DNA of 64,000 nt from Atrichornis clamosus (Eukaryota; Chordata; Aves; Passeriformes; Menuridae): contig WBMZ01011711.1 of NCBI GenBank assembly GCA_013400975.1, positions 159,535-223,534 of the forward strand, written 5' to 3'. The notes under the pieces are model-generated. The model searched no databases. It had not been told where the DNA came from and saw only the letters and a program-made list of their open reading frames with translations. Of the stretch, positions 14,216 to 27,158 are shown one piece after another (position 1 is the stretch's first letter; each line of letters opens with the position of its first letter). A program made the translations under genes and the position numbers.

Positions 14216-14345
14216 GGCCGTGCTGGAGTCCCCATCCCTGGACGTGGCACTCGGTGCCCTGGGCTGGGTGACAGGGTGGGGGTCAGCCAGAGGCTGGGCT
14301 CCGTGATCTTGGAGGCCTTTTCCAGCCTCGGTGACCCTGGGATTC
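14216..14345 (+). mobile_element. CR1 LINE 3' fragment
   Basis: GTGCTGGAGTCCCCATCCCTGGA..GTGATCTTGGAGGCCTTTTCCAGCCTCGGTGACCCTGGGATTC is the sense 3' end of a CR1. Confidence 0.85.
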
Positions 14346-15749
14346 AGAGCCCACGTGGCAGGGCTGGATGGAGGCCTCCTTCCCAGACAGCCAGGTGGAG
14401 TCTGCGGGAGCAGGGGAAGGGGGGACAGAAGGAGTGTGTGCCTGAAAGAAATGCTCCAGAAGTGAATACCCTGCAGCTGGCCATCGTGGCTTTAGTTCCC
14501 ATTTCCGTGCCCATCCGTGTGTTTACTTATGCACACCTCACCTTGCCCTGCCTGTTTATAATCAGTACCTTCCACTGAGACTCCTCTTGCTCGTTCCTCC
14601 ATCTCATGCAAATGGAAGTGTCTTAAAATCTTTGACCTGAGTTTATTTTCTGTTCTAGAATACTTTAATAATTTAAGAGCAATTGTGAGAGAGCTTTGCC
14701 TTGTGTTCACTTAGCAGCTGTTTGGTAAGGAAGAAGTGTGTCTGGGAAGGCTGGCCCCATCCTTACGAGCAATATTTGATCCTGGGAAATTTTCTGGGAA
14801 GTTCAGGGCCTCCTCATGACTTTCTGCTGTGCTGGCTTCCCACTGGATGGCCGCGGTTGGTCTGATGGAATGCTCTGGAACTCTGCCACAGCTTCTCTCT
14901 TAAAAGTGAGGATAGGAGATGGTGATTCGGGTATTTGTAGATATTGGTGATTGCAGGGCTTGGAGCAACCTAGTCTAGTGGGAGGTGGCCCTGGGGACAT
15001 CGTGTGGCCCTGTCCATCCCACTGCCACCTCCCAGCACTGGGCAGTGCACACCAGCCTGCACGGACACAGCCCTGGGGTCTGGCTTTATTTTCCTCCAAA
15101 TCCCAAACTGAGGATTGCAGGGTTGGTTTTTTTCTTCTCTTATATTGAATTATTCAATAGTTGAAGTGAGTAAAATTAAAGATTTTTAGACTGGTGACGT
15201 TTGGAATATAAGAAGGATAGCAAAATCTGTTTCATTTGAACTCTAATCTCTGGTCATGTATAAAATGAATAAAATGCAGTAAGTGTGGAGAAATATGATT
15301 TACAACAGCAGCTGAAGTCTGGCTCTGAATACCCTAAAATGCCAAGATTGTGTGTCAGTCAATTTAGCAGTGCAGAGGCGAGGGGGAGCAAGGAAATGAA
15401 GGCTTTCTCTTTTTTCCTTTGCTTTTTTTTTTTGTTTTTTGGAAGAAGTGACAGATGAAGAATTATTTCTAGCTCGAAAAAGCCAAGTGCTCAGCCCAAG
15501 AGAGAGGGAAAAGCCATTATTTTAATAATAGAAGTTGGGGATGCACATTACTTCTGCTGCACTTTGTGTTTGTCTCTTTTAGTGATGTGTAACTTATTTT
15601 AGAGCTATTATAACAAACAGGAATGCCAAGCGAGAGATGGCAGACAGTTCTGAGGATTGATAATGGGATTTCTGGAGCTATTCCCTTCTGGCTGTGCCTG
15701 AAATACAGCCAGGCCCTGCTGTGACTGAGGTTTGTGAGCCCCTGAAGAG

Positions 15750-16078
15750 CCTTTGGCGGCCCGGCGGCAGGGACGTGCTGGGGCTCGGGACTCTCCTGTC
15801 GTGGGCAGACCTGCACTGGTAACAGCCCAGCCTGGCATCCCGGGGGAAACTTCATCCGCTTCAAACTCCTCGGCCCGTCACCTCGGGCCCTTAACGGGCA
15901 TGGGGGAGAAAGCAGGAGAGGGACGTGCAGCTGCCTCTGTCCCTCTGCTGTCACGGCCTCTGTGAACGGGGGCTGCTGCTGCCCATGCCCTGCGCAGGGA
16001 TCACAGCCCGGCCCGGCCCCGGGCTGCCCGCCCCGGGGGTCCCGCGCAGGGACAGCAGATTGCAGGGCAGTCTCCAGG
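15750..16078. other. CpG-rich intronic patch
   Basis: Contains GGCGGCCCGGCGGCAGG, CGGCCCGTCACCTCGGGCCC and GCCCGGCCCGGCCCCGGGCTGCCCGCCCCGGGGGTCCCGCGC, with many CG dinucleotides in an otherwise CpG-poor intron. It could be an internal or alternative promoter or an enhancer with a CpG island, or simply a GC hotspot. No TATA box or ORF supports a start. Confidence 0.6.
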
Positions 16079-17784
16079 GGCAGGAGCACTGAACAAGAGC
16101 AGGCGGACCCAAAAGGGACAGAACTCCTCCTGCTCAGTGCCGCAGGTGCACAGACCTCACTTCAGGCATTCCTGTCCTTGCAGGATGAAGGTTTTCCTGG
16201 CGCAGCCTTAGCTCTGCCGCCTGTCTACTTCGAGGACAGTGACATTTAGAAGTCAGTTCCAGGGAGGCACCAACTCCAAACACCTTTAATCCTTTGTTGA
16301 CCTAAGCCAGTGCCGGCACCGTTCTTTTCTTGGCTGAGCAGCTCCCAAGTGATTCCAGGCAATTCCTGCTCCAGGCAGCTCTGTTGTCTCTGTTCCTGCC
16401 GCAGAAAGCCAGGGCAGCTCTTTTCCCAGCAGATGGGGAATCTCTGCTGGGTGTTGTCTGTACGAACCCTCTGACTTGTGGGACTGCCTTTGACACTGCT
16501 TCAATTTCTCTTTCAGCCATCGGATGCTGTCTGAAAGCAGCACCTTGCTTTTCCTTCGCTGCTCTGCCCTATTATCTGGCTAATTTAATTTCCTTCCAGA
16601 TAAACTCTTAAGAGTTTCTCTTGCAGGCAGGAGAGACAAAATTCCTCCTCTTCCACCTCTGCATCAGAACCCTCAGAGCAAGTGCTTTAGTGTTCGCTAT
16701 TTGGAATTATCACACAAGTTGTGGATATAACCCAAAAATGTTTATTTTTGGTGCATGCAAATTTCTTGCATACGGAAGTTCCTATTAGAAGGGAACAAGC
16801 TGTATAAAATATTTAGCTCGAATAACTAAGATATTTAAAATACACAGATTCACTTCAGCTTTTCCTCCACACATTTGCCTGTGAACTGCAAACTGAAAAA
16901 CTCGATGTGTTGGGTGCTCTTAGGACATGAAAATGAATGTTGGCTTTGACAAGGTGACATCAGGAGGAACAGTTTTACCGTGCAGGCAAAGGGAATTGGA
17001 AATGAGTCCTTTTAGTCCTGTTTACTCGGGGCTGGCTGCCTTTGCATGCAGCCTCTGCGGGTGGTGATCCCTGGAAATATGACCCCAATTTTCCCTTGCT
17101 GTGCTGAGCCTCCTGCTGTGAGGCACATGCTGGGAAATGATGGAGGAACATGATGGGACGTGACCCATCCCAGCCCTGGAATGCTGCCACGGGGCTGGAG
17201 CATCCTCACACCCTCCCAGCCTGGTGCCTCCCATGCCTTACTGCATCCTGAGCAGGGAGTGACATCCCCTGGCGCGTCTGTGAGATGGAACTTCACAGCT
17301 GGGGCAGGGGCTGCCCCCAGGGCTCTGGATTTCCTGCTGTGACTTGGAGCAAGGGCTCAGACCGCAAGTACCAGTGGTCACAAGTGTCACATCCAACAGC
17401 TGCGCTTGGTTTTGTGGGCAGGGGCACCCCAGCTTGTGGAGCAGCCGTGGTTGGGGTGCCCCTGGTGTGCCCCGAGGAGAGGCTGAGCCATCCCTGCTGG
17501 GGCACACGGGGGTGGAGATGGGCTGAGGGGAGCTGGGGGCACGGGGCCACTGTGGGCACAGGTGTTTCGCTGGGTGATGAGCCCAGCTCTTGGAGTTGGG
17601 TTTGCTTAGAGACACTTTTCACAGGAACTCGGTGAACTTGGAGTTGGTCCTGAGCTCAGGTGGGCTTGGAGCTACAATGGTCACATCTCCAGGAGCATCC
17701 AGCTCCTTGGTTTGGCTTTGATTTTGCTCTCAGCAAGTTGGGCTTCAGGTGCTTCTATTTGAGAAATTCGCATTTTGTTGGTAT

Positions 17785-18008
17785 AAATTAGATATTGGGA
17801 GGAAACTCTTCCCTGTGAGGGTGGGGAGGCCCTGGCACTGGTTCCCAGAGCAGCTGTGGCTGCCCCTGGATCCCTGGAAGTGTCCAAGGCCAGGCTGGAC
17901 GGGGCTGGGAGCACCCTGGGATAGTGGGAGGTGTCCCTGCCCAGGGCAGGGGTGGCACTGGATGGGCTTTAAGGTCCCTTCCAACCCAAACCATTCTGGG
18001 ATTCTGGG
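17785..18008 (+). mobile_element. CR1 LINE 3' fragment
   Basis: Runs from TTAGATATTGGGAGGAAACTCTTCCCTGTGAGGGTGG through GGAAGTGTCCAAGGCCAGGCTGG to TTAAGGTCCCTTCCAACCCAAACCATTCTGGGATTC. Good sense-strand CR1 3' end. It forms an inverted pair with 19875-20260. Confidence 0.92.
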
Positions 18009-18529
18009 AAGTGCAGGCCATTCCCTGAGCCTGGCCAGGAGCAGATCTCACCGGGAATGTCCATGAGCACTGGGGGTTGTTTGAGCACCCCAGCACTGCC
18101 AGGCTGCACAGCAACCAACCACTGAAGGGACATTTTCTGACACTAAAATCCCATCATTTCCTTCAGTGTCACCTTTCCTGTAACTGCCAGGCCCAGAATT
18201 TATAATCAAATGTTGTGACTGGTTCCCTGACGTTCCCACAGCCCTTCCACGAGGGCTCTTTGGCTGCCTTGCTGTTTGGTGCTGTCATAACTGCAATCAG
18301 CAGAACTGCTGTGATTTGTGTCTCAGACATCCCTGGGCAGTGGCCCTTGTCATCCGTAAAACTCCCTGAGCATCGCGGGTCCCGTGGGGCTGCCTGGCCC
18401 ACCTGGCTCGGGGGCTGTGTCTCTGAGGGCTTGCTGACATTCCTCGGAATGTGGCTGTGTCCCCTGTGAGGAGTGCACACGGGGGGCTGCAGGAGGGCAG
18501 AGACCCCTGGATGTCCTGCAGTGAGGTAA

Positions 18530-18617
18530 AATCACAGCATCCGGTCGGGGAGGAGCCTGGGTTGGGAAGGACCTGAAGGATCACCTGGTTCCAAGCCCTG
18601 CCTGCTGAGGCAGGGTG
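18530..18617 (-). mobile_element. CR1 LINE remnant
   Basis: AATCACAGCATCC..GGGTTGGGAAGGACCTGAAGGATCACCTGGTTCCAAGCCC is a decayed complement of a CR1 3' end. Confidence 0.65.
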
Positions 18618-19874
18618 GGAAGGGGAGCTGGCAGGACTCCTTCCCACGGGCTGTTCCCTGCTTCCCAAACAGAAATGTGCAGTCCTTTGGAAGGACACGG
18701 CTGGGTAAAGTTGCCATTGCCTGCAACTCCCATAAATCAAACTGTCCGAGGGAACGGGAGCAGTGTTTGCATTCACCGGTGGGTCTGGGGTTTTTCAGTG
18801 AGGGTGCAGTGCTCCCAAAGGAGGGAGGTGCTGGAGGCCCTCACACACCCCTTAGACACCAGAATGTCTGAGGACACATTTGCATTCAGGTCTTTTCCCT
18901 TCCCATGTTTTGGCAAACACATAATGCAGGGGAAGCTAATTTTAATTTTTATTAAAAAGTGTTTCTCATTCTTATATTTGCACAACATAATGTAGAGAAT
19001 GAGACAGAATCTTCAGATGACCTGGAAAAGCCTTCTGGGAGATTTATAAACTGTCTCCTTCATCTGTAAGAACATTTGTTTTAATTCCCATATAAAAGTG
19101 AGATAAATTGGCTTGTAATAGCATGAGTCCAAAAATATCTCAAGTTACCACTTTATTTCCATATTGCAACATAACACAATTCAGTGCATAATTAGAAATA
19201 GAATTAGAAAAGAGGAGCAGTTGCTCCTGATTAGACTGAAGGCAAAGCTTTAGCCTGCAAAAAGGATTTCTGACTACTAAAGGAACTTCTCAAAGATGTG
19301 CAGCTCTAAGTTAAGTTGTTATATGAACTGTAAGTTCAGTTCTCATGGCCCAGCAGCTGGAAGTGTCTGCACAGAGGCCTGATCCTGCAGTGCTTTACTT
19401 CCCAGAGAAATCTCAGTTCATGCAAAATCATCCGTGGACATATTTTGTTCTATAAAAATTTCTGGTTATTAGATGTGTGTATTCCAGACCAGTCTAATTT
19501 TCTCTCAAGGTTTTGAAGGTAATTTTTGTGATTCGCATGAATAAAGCAAGAATCTGAAAAACACAAAAATCTAAAATTCAAATGGAAATCACTTATGTAA
19601 AAGAAGTGATAAAATCTAGGTGCTTTTGCATGTGAATGATGTCCTCAGGGTTGGGTTTTCTCCAGCTTCAAAGTCGATGCATTTGTAACGCAGTGAGTGA
19701 AGTTAAAATTTGTCAAAATTCAGAGTCTGCTTGAGAGAGAAGGAGATGTGAGGGTGACCCTTGGCAGTGACTTTGTCCTGCTGTCCTAGCAAATGTGGCT
19801 TCAAACCCTCCAGGGGAGTGAGCTTGGGAGACCAACATGTTGTTTTCAGAAAGCCTTGATTTCCACTGGCAGCA

Positions 19875-20260
19875 CGCAGAATCAGGGAATGGTTTGGTTG
19901 GGAGGGACCTTAAATCCCATCCCATCCCACCCCTCCCATGGGCAGGGACACCTCCCACTATCCCAGGGTGCTCCAAGCCCTGTCCAGCCTGGACTTTGAC
20001 ACTTCCAGGGATCCAGGGGCAGCCACAGCTGCTCTGGGCACCTGTGCCAGGGCCTCCCCACCCTCCCAGGGAACAATTCCTTCCCAATATCCCATCTATC
20101 CCTGCCCTCTGGCAGTGGGAAGCCATTCCCCATTCCCCTGTTCCTCCACCCCTTGTAAAGTCTCTCTCCATGTTTCTTGTAGCTCCTTCAGGCCCTGCAG
20201 GGCCGCGGTCAGGTCACCCCAGAGCCTCCTCTCCTCCAGCCTGAGCGAGCTCCATCCCAG
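19875..20260 (-). mobile_element. CR1 LINE 3' fragment, longest copy
   Basis: GCAGAATCAGGGAATGGTTTGGTTGGGAGGGACCTTAAATCC..CACTATCCCAGGGTGCTCC..AATTCCTTCCCAATATCCC..GGTCAGGTCACCCCAGAGCCTCCTCTCCTCCAGCCTGAG. About 385 bp of complement, the longest recognisable CR1 in the window. 5'-truncated. Confidence 0.92.
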
Positions 20261-22157
20261 TTCTCATTCACGTCAAGTTCAAGCATCTCTCACTAAATCT
20301 GCATCTTAATTTCTTAATTTAATCTCAGGTTTGGGAGCTGCCAGGTTCACCAGCCAGCTGTAAAAGGCACGCATGAGTTATTAGAGCCCCATTGTCAGTT
20401 AAATCTGATCCTTTGTACTTTAAGTCACCCATTTGCATTCATCTAAAATGCTTTCCGAGAATTTATCAGAAGAAGTGAAATAAGAAATGAAATAGTTTCA
20501 CGTAAACTGCATTTTTATGTCTGACTGGTAAAACCACAAAGCAGAGATAAAACACATAAAACTGAGGCTCTGCATAATAAGCATATCTATTAGTTTCCCT
20601 TATCTTTACCAAGCTCCCATTTGTCATGAGCAGCTTTGTGTGTCACTCAGCCCGCCTTGTTCTACAAACTGCTCTTTTCTCCCCTGCCTTTTATCTCCCA
20701 TCAGCATTTGCAGGGTGGGAGCTGGGCTGGTGAGGTGCTGCCAAAGACCCCTTTGATAAATGATCATTTCACCTTCAGCCCCTTCAGAGCAGGAGAAGAT
20801 GAACACCCGAGCTCCTGGGGCTCTGCTGGGTGCAGCCTTTGCAGCAGCCCGGGATTAGGGGGAGATGTTGGATCCGAGCATCCCCAGGGTGAGTCGCCTC
20901 CCAGCCCGGCCAGTTCCCCACTGGGCAGCCCGTGATCACAGCTCAGGAGGCCGCTGGCTGCAGGGCGTGGCTCGGGGGGTCTGGAGCGATGGTGCGGGAT
21001 CCCCCCTAATTAAATAGAGAAAATTGGGTAAGAGAGGTGCGGGGGCCTCCTCCCTGTGCCTCCTGCAGGGGACAGTCAGCAGTGGGTCAGGTGCAGACCC
21101 AGCGTTTTGGGGGATGCTCTCAGGGGTTTGGTGTGGAGCTGGAAGCTCCCCCAGAGGAGGCTTTAGGGACACCATGGGGGCAAGTCTGGAGACGTTTGTG
21201 TCTTTCTAAATGGGGGATTTGGAAATACCTGGGCACGGTCAACATTTTACTCTGCCATTGTATTTATTTGTGGGGTTTTTCCATCAGAAGTTGAGACTGA
21301 TTAGCACTGAATAGGAGGAGAAGAGGAAATAGTGTTCTGAAGAAACCACCCTCAGCGTGTGATGATTGTCCCATCTCTCTGGGTTTCCTGTGTGTTTAAT
21401 TTCTGAAGAGGATCCGCAGAGATGCTGCTGCCTCTTCAGCTCCCTCACACCTGTGTTGTGCTGTCTCTGTGCCTTTTACTGTGCTGAATCCTCTTAAGTC
21501 ATGAGAATTGTTCTAATGTATCTATTATGTGTGTCCTCTGAAAAGACAATTTTTTAAGAAACGGGGTAAAAAAGGCTTTTCTACCCCTGTATATTTGCAC
21601 AGTACATTTTTTAATCCCTGTGGTTTCTTTGAATGCTCATCTCATGGCAGTACCTATTCTCTGACTTGAAAGTATTTTTTCACAATAACAAGCACAGCTA
21701 AATGTCACGAGCACAGAAATCTTTGTGTACTCTCTGCAAAATTGTTTCAGTGAATTGTAGAGAATTAAAGTAAAAGCAAGAAAATCCCACCTTCCTCAAT
21801 TTTTTAAAAGTAAGAAATTTCTCCTAACCTATGTTAATATAGTTCCTCTTCTATAACTTACAGTTCACCTAAATTTTAATTTAGATCAGAATTATTTCAG
21901 TCCAAATCTGATCTTCCCTCTCTAAATGAATAAACAGAAGCTGTGCCATCGCTTGCTGTGGGAACTGTGTTCAGCACACGGAGGGTCTCCACACGGAGGC
22001 TGTTGGCGGGTCAGGCAGGGGATTTGTTGCTGGCTGTAGTGCGGAGGTCTCAGCTTCCCTTGGTGTTTTCCTTGGGTGCAGACCTGTTAGCCCTCGCTGT
22101 GAGGTGTGTGTTTGGTGTGGGGATGCTGCGGCCTCCCTGCCGGGCCGCCCTTGGTGA

Positions 22158-22790
<633 letters not shown>

Positions 22791-25279
22791 TGAAGATTCC
22801 CGTTTAGGGATTTTATCTGGTCCTAATGCAAATCTTGCCACCGATTTAAAAGGAAAATAGATGGAAAAGACACTTCTAGTTTCCTTAATGTGCATAGCAG
22901 GGTATAGCACAGCACGAAATTACAGACTGAGGCCATCAAATTTGATTTGCATTTGAATCTGGAAGGAGCTGAGGAAGGAGACAGCTGCACAGCTCTGCAG
23001 CACATTGCAAAGGTTTGGGCATGTCTGCAGTTTTTGTGAAAAACCAGATCTGAATGTGGAGAAATGCCCTTTCCCTGCCCGTGCTCTGCTCATCCATTTG
23101 CTGCTGGAATCTCTGCCACTTCCTCTCTCTTAACTGCTGCTGGAATCTCTGCCTCAGAGCAGCGGCTCTGCTGTCAAAGCAGAGTGGGAGCAGGCAGCAA
23201 ATCCCTGACACAGCACTTCTCCTCCTGCAGGGTTTTCCTGTGATGTCTTATCATGCAGGTACACAAAATATATTCGAACTGGAAAAACTAAATTCCTCTT
23301 TGGGATTGTCGCGTGAGCCGGGGAGGAAATGGTTGTTGTAAATTAAGGACAAGATGAGGCCTCTTCCAGTTGTGTTGGACAGAGCCGTGAGTGCAGGAGG
23401 AAATAAATGGAATTCCTGCACTGGGATGTTACCCAGTGACTCAGGGTCCTCTGCCAAGGCAAATTTCAGGAAGGGAAGGAAGGAAAAGAGAATTTGAAAG
23501 TCAGCTGGGACAGGGCAGGGGAATGTGTTGCTGGTGCCCTTCACTAATCACTGTTTTGATCAACTAAGCTGAAATTAGTTTGTCCCCCACAAAATGCAAC
23601 ACCTAAAAATTTCATCTCAAAACTTGAACCAAAGGAAAACTCCACAAGTTGTGATGCTGCACATCCTGTGGGACCCCCAGCCTGGGATTTCCCACCCCGG
23701 GGTCCCCTCCTGGCCTCATTCTCCTGTGCTGCATCTTATTGCTGGTTTCAGACTTCTGAGAATATTTTCCCCTCCCACCAAAGAATAGCCAGATTTTTCC
23801 TTGGGAAGGAGATATTTTTATTCAAAATAAATATTGCCCACTTCATGTTTAGTCCAGGGCCAAAACTAGAACATGTTTTTAAGAGGCAGAAGAAGGGGCA
23901 GAGGCCCCTGGCTTGCCCAGATGTGCCACTTTTGTTTTGAGCCTTCACTCTGTGGGATTCTAAAGCACATAAATGCATTTGTTAAGGAAATGTCCAATCT
24001 GTGAGTTTCTGGTTTTTCCCCCAGTACTGGGTCTTCACTTTTTTTTATGGTTTGGAAAAGGTATTTTCTTTTAAATGTTTTCATTATTTGCCTAGAGTTC
24101 CATCTGTTCATATTCTCAGCTGTACCATCCACTATTAGTTCACTCCCTGGGTCTGTGTGTTCATAAAAATCATTAGAAAATCAAATGAAAAAACCTTCTG
24201 CTGTACTTAAAGTATTTGTGTACATCAGTCCCAGTGTAGCTGCTGCAGTTACTGTCCTACAGCATTCCACAGGTTACTGATCCACCCCCTGATCAGGCAG
24301 CATTCATGAATGTCCCCAAAAGTAATTCACTGAACACCTGAATTGAGTTTCTTTTTCAAAGTTTGAATATTCCGTTGAATAAAAAGTATTTACAGTTCCA
24401 TGAAAATCATATTAATGAGCTTTAAAAAAAAAAAGCCATAACATCCAAGCAAAACTCCTCGAATTTCATTTTCAGTGAAATTTTGATTCTGGTGTCCACA
24501 CATAAAAATAGTTTTGATGTTTTTATAACAATTTCACTTAAAAAAATATTTAACACTCTAGATAGGGAAATTTTCAGAGTTTTACCAATCAGAAAATAGG
24601 AAATACGAATTAAAAACCACCCTGGATGCATCAATTCTAGGAGCAATTTTTTCTTTTTTTTTTTAAATCCCAAATATCTTCTTTCAAAAGGAAACCAAAG
24701 AATGTCTTTCAGTGTTTCTGTGTCAGACTGGCTTTGCTGCCCTCAGGATGGCCAGCGGTGGCCACGGGGCAGTGGGGCCTGGTCCCCTCGGGGCTGTGAC
24801 CAGGGGAAGGTTCTTGGCTCCGTGCAGGGCTCCTCTGGAGCTCCCGGAGCAGGAGGAAGGGAAGTGAACGGCACAGGATTGCAGGATGAGCTGAGACTCA
24901 CCAGCACCTCACGGAGAGAGCTCCGGTGCTGGCCTGGCGTGGCCCCCAGAGCCCCCTCAGGGTGTGAAAGTACAGTTGGGTTTTCCAGTTTGATTTTCTA
25001 TTTCATGGGGCTGCTGCTGTTGCTTGCTCCGGTGCTGGATGCTGAGTTGCCATTTCTGTTGGAAAGACAAAAGTATTTCCTATCTCCTGGAACCAGTCAG
25101 CAGGGAGCCACCAGCATGGGATTCATGTGCCTCCAAACACTGGGCACCCTGGGGACTGAGCCCCAACTTGTGGCCTGGCCTACTTACATGGCAGAGCCAA
25201 ACCAAAAGCAAAGTGTGGGTGGTTTTACAGAGAAATAGCCTTGGAAACATCTCCAAGATTTAGTGGACCTTTAAAAGAA

Positions 25280-25438
25280 CAGAGCAGCTGTGGCTGCCCC
25301 ATCCCTGGAAGTGTCCAAGGCCAGGGTGGACGGGGCTTGGAGCAAGCTGGGATGGTGGATGGTGGATGGCCCGTGGCAGGGGTGGCACTGGATGATCCTG
25401 AAGATCCTTTCAATCCAAACCATCCTGTCCTTCTGTGG
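25280..25438 (+). mobile_element. CR1 LINE 3' fragment upstream of the 7b exon
   Basis: AGAGCAGCTGTGGCTGCCCCATCCCTGGAAGTGTCCAAGGCC..GGTGGCACTGGATGATCCTGAAGATCC..CAATCCAAACCATCCTGTCCTTCTGTGG. Sense 3' end, with a local GGATGGTGGATGGTGGATGG expansion. Confidence 0.88.
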
Positions 25439-26332
25439 TAATGACCTGAAGATGTGCACGCCAAGCTGGAAAGGCTCTAAGTACTTTCCCAGGGGCAGGT
25501 GATCCTCAGCAGCAGTGCCGAGCATCCTGTGGAACCACTGCACACAACTCTGGGGGAACCTGCAGGAATTCAGGCTTGGAAAAAAATGTGCAGAGCACTT
25601 GGGAGAGCTGGCTCAGGCACTGGGGGTTCAGTGTCAGTGTAAAAGAAGACACTGATTAACATCAGAGGAGAATCACTTGGAATGCAGTGACCTCCTCTCC
25701 CACCCTCAGGTGGAACAGGCACTCCCTGTGTCACCCATTTCCTTAGGATCTGTGGGAATCACAAGTTTCACAAGCTGAGCTCCCCAGCCATGCCGTGGGA
25801 GGGCTTTCATGCTGAATGGGATATATTAAGGCCAAGCTTTCCAATCCACTTAGGAAAACTCTCTTATTCACTCCCGTTTGCCGTCTGGCATGTGCATGCT
25901 TCCACTCCCTGCACAGCTTTTCCCTGGAATGCACGTGTGCTGCAGGGTGGGACCAGCAGGATTTGGTGCCCAGCATCTCCCACCCCTGTCACGGGTTTGT
26001 TGTGCTCTCGTGTGTTTTTGGTTGAATTTCACACGGTTTGGGAAGAGGCTTCCCACGGAGTCTGGGGTGGAGCAGGAGTGAGTGCCCTGCTGGGCTGTCT
26101 GCTCGAGCTGCTGCTGCCGGAGCAGAGTGCCAGACCGGGAGAGACACGGCTGAACCTCCAGCACATCCTTCACTTTTATTGGGATTTACATGGAATGACT
26201 CCTTTTCCCAAGCAGCTTGTTGTACTTCCCGGCTTTGCCCAACAGGAAATCAGGGAATCAGCAGCGTGGTTGTTTGGTGGGGAGGAGGTTGTGCCTCTGC
26301 AGGGCTGGATGAGCAGGGTTTGCTTTCATGGA

Positions 26333-26422
26333 ACACACAGTGGTTGGGTTGGAAGGGATCTTTAACCTGCCACTAGCCCAGATTGCTCCAAGCCCCGTCC
26401 ATCCTGGCCCTGGACACTTCCT
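26333..26422 (-). mobile_element. CR1 LINE remnant upstream of the 7b exon
   Basis: CACACAGTGGTTGGGTTGGAAGGGATCTTTAACC..TTGCTCCAAGCCCCGTCCATCCTGGCCCTGGACACTTCC. Complement of a CR1 3' end lacking the middle part. It ends about 640 bp before the cassette exon. Confidence 0.8.
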
Positions 26423-27065
26423 CTTTCAGCACTGAGTGGAATTCCTTGGCAGCTGGTTGAGCTTCCATAGGGAAGGCCCCAGGCACCGTGTCCGTGTTCC
26501 CTGTGGTCCCTGTGGTGCTTTCCCGTGTGCTGCCAGCCCCTCTCCATCCCAGTGGCAGCCAGGGCACTGTGTCCATCCTCACTGCCCTCCATCCCTGAGA
26601 GTGGACACCGTGTGGTTCCCATGGGAAATCTGTGGCCGTGCCTGTGGATCACGAGCACCTCCTGTCTCAGGCAGGCACTGCCGCTGCTCCCGTGCTGTGT
26701 CTGTGCTCATCCCTCGTCCTCAACACCTCTGAGGCCGTGGTGCCTCCCGCACCTTCCTCGGGAAGACACTGAAGTGGTTGTTGGTGATGCCAGGGAAGCT
26801 GTGAGTGGGGTGGGGGCTGAACTGCACCCAAAACACCCCAGGGCCGGTTCAGGGGAGAGGAAGGAAAAGTCTCTTGGTGAGCCCCTGCTCGGTGCTCACA
26901 GGTGCCCACAGTGCTCACCTGGGCTCATCTCCTGTGCTGGTGCCTCCCAGCCTTGCCCTGCTGCAGGCCGAGCTCTGTCAGATCCATGTCACAGCTCCTG
27001 GCAGGGCAATGGGAGTTCCTTGTGACCACACTGTCCCACAAACCATGTGTTTGCTTTCCCTGTAG

Positions 27066-27136
27066 ACTGCATACCACCAGTAAGAAAGAGTGTTCAAAAA
27101 TCTGTTACTTGGTACACTCTTCCACCTACTGTATAG
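27066..27136 (+). CDS. GRM7: GRM7 alternative cassette exon, coding part (mGluR7b tail)
   Basis: Alternative 3' coding exon giving the mGluR7b C-terminus. Joining the final A of 22431 to AC at 27066 gives Asn, then 22 codons: CIPPVRKSVQKSVTWYTLPP then TV, and TAG at 27134-27136. This matches the mammalian 7b tail as I recall it, except Leu for Ile before PPTV. KSVTW is the known protein phosphatase 1 docking motif of 7b, and the -PPTV end is a PDZ ligand distinct from the 7a -LVI end. The predicted receptor is 922 residues (899+1+22), equal to rat/human 7b. The acceptor is TTTGCTTTCCCTGTAG (AG 27064-27065). The exon continues as UTR to 27158 before donor GTAAGG, 93 nt in all; the mammalian insertion is described as about 92 nt. 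It is too short for a plain ORF scan and lies in a different frame from the ORFs crossing it. Confidence 0.95.
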
Positions 27137-27158
27137 CTTTTGCCTGCTTTCCAAAAAG
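27137..27158 (+). other. GRM7: Noncoding remainder of the mGluR7b cassette exon and its 5' splice site
   Basis: The 22 nt between the 7b stop codon and a strong donor, AAAG/GTAAGG (GT at 27159-27160). Splicing onward to the terminal exon would make the whole 7a tail and 3' UTR into 3' UTR for 7b. The stop lies only 22 nt upstream of the last exon junction, inside the usual 50-55 nt limit, so the transcript should not trigger nonsense-mediated decay. The donor is seen directly; its use is inferred from the mammalian gene. Confidence 0.85.

Noticed and set aside
17238..17635. Overlapping ORFs of 109-125 codons on both strands
   Set aside because: The open frames on opposite strands follow from GC-rich sequence; no motif or family resemblance.
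24702..25238. 178-codon ORF without repeats
   Set aside because: No recognisable domain, no splice or promoter context, and a composition like surrounding intron; other intronic ORFs of similar length look alike.
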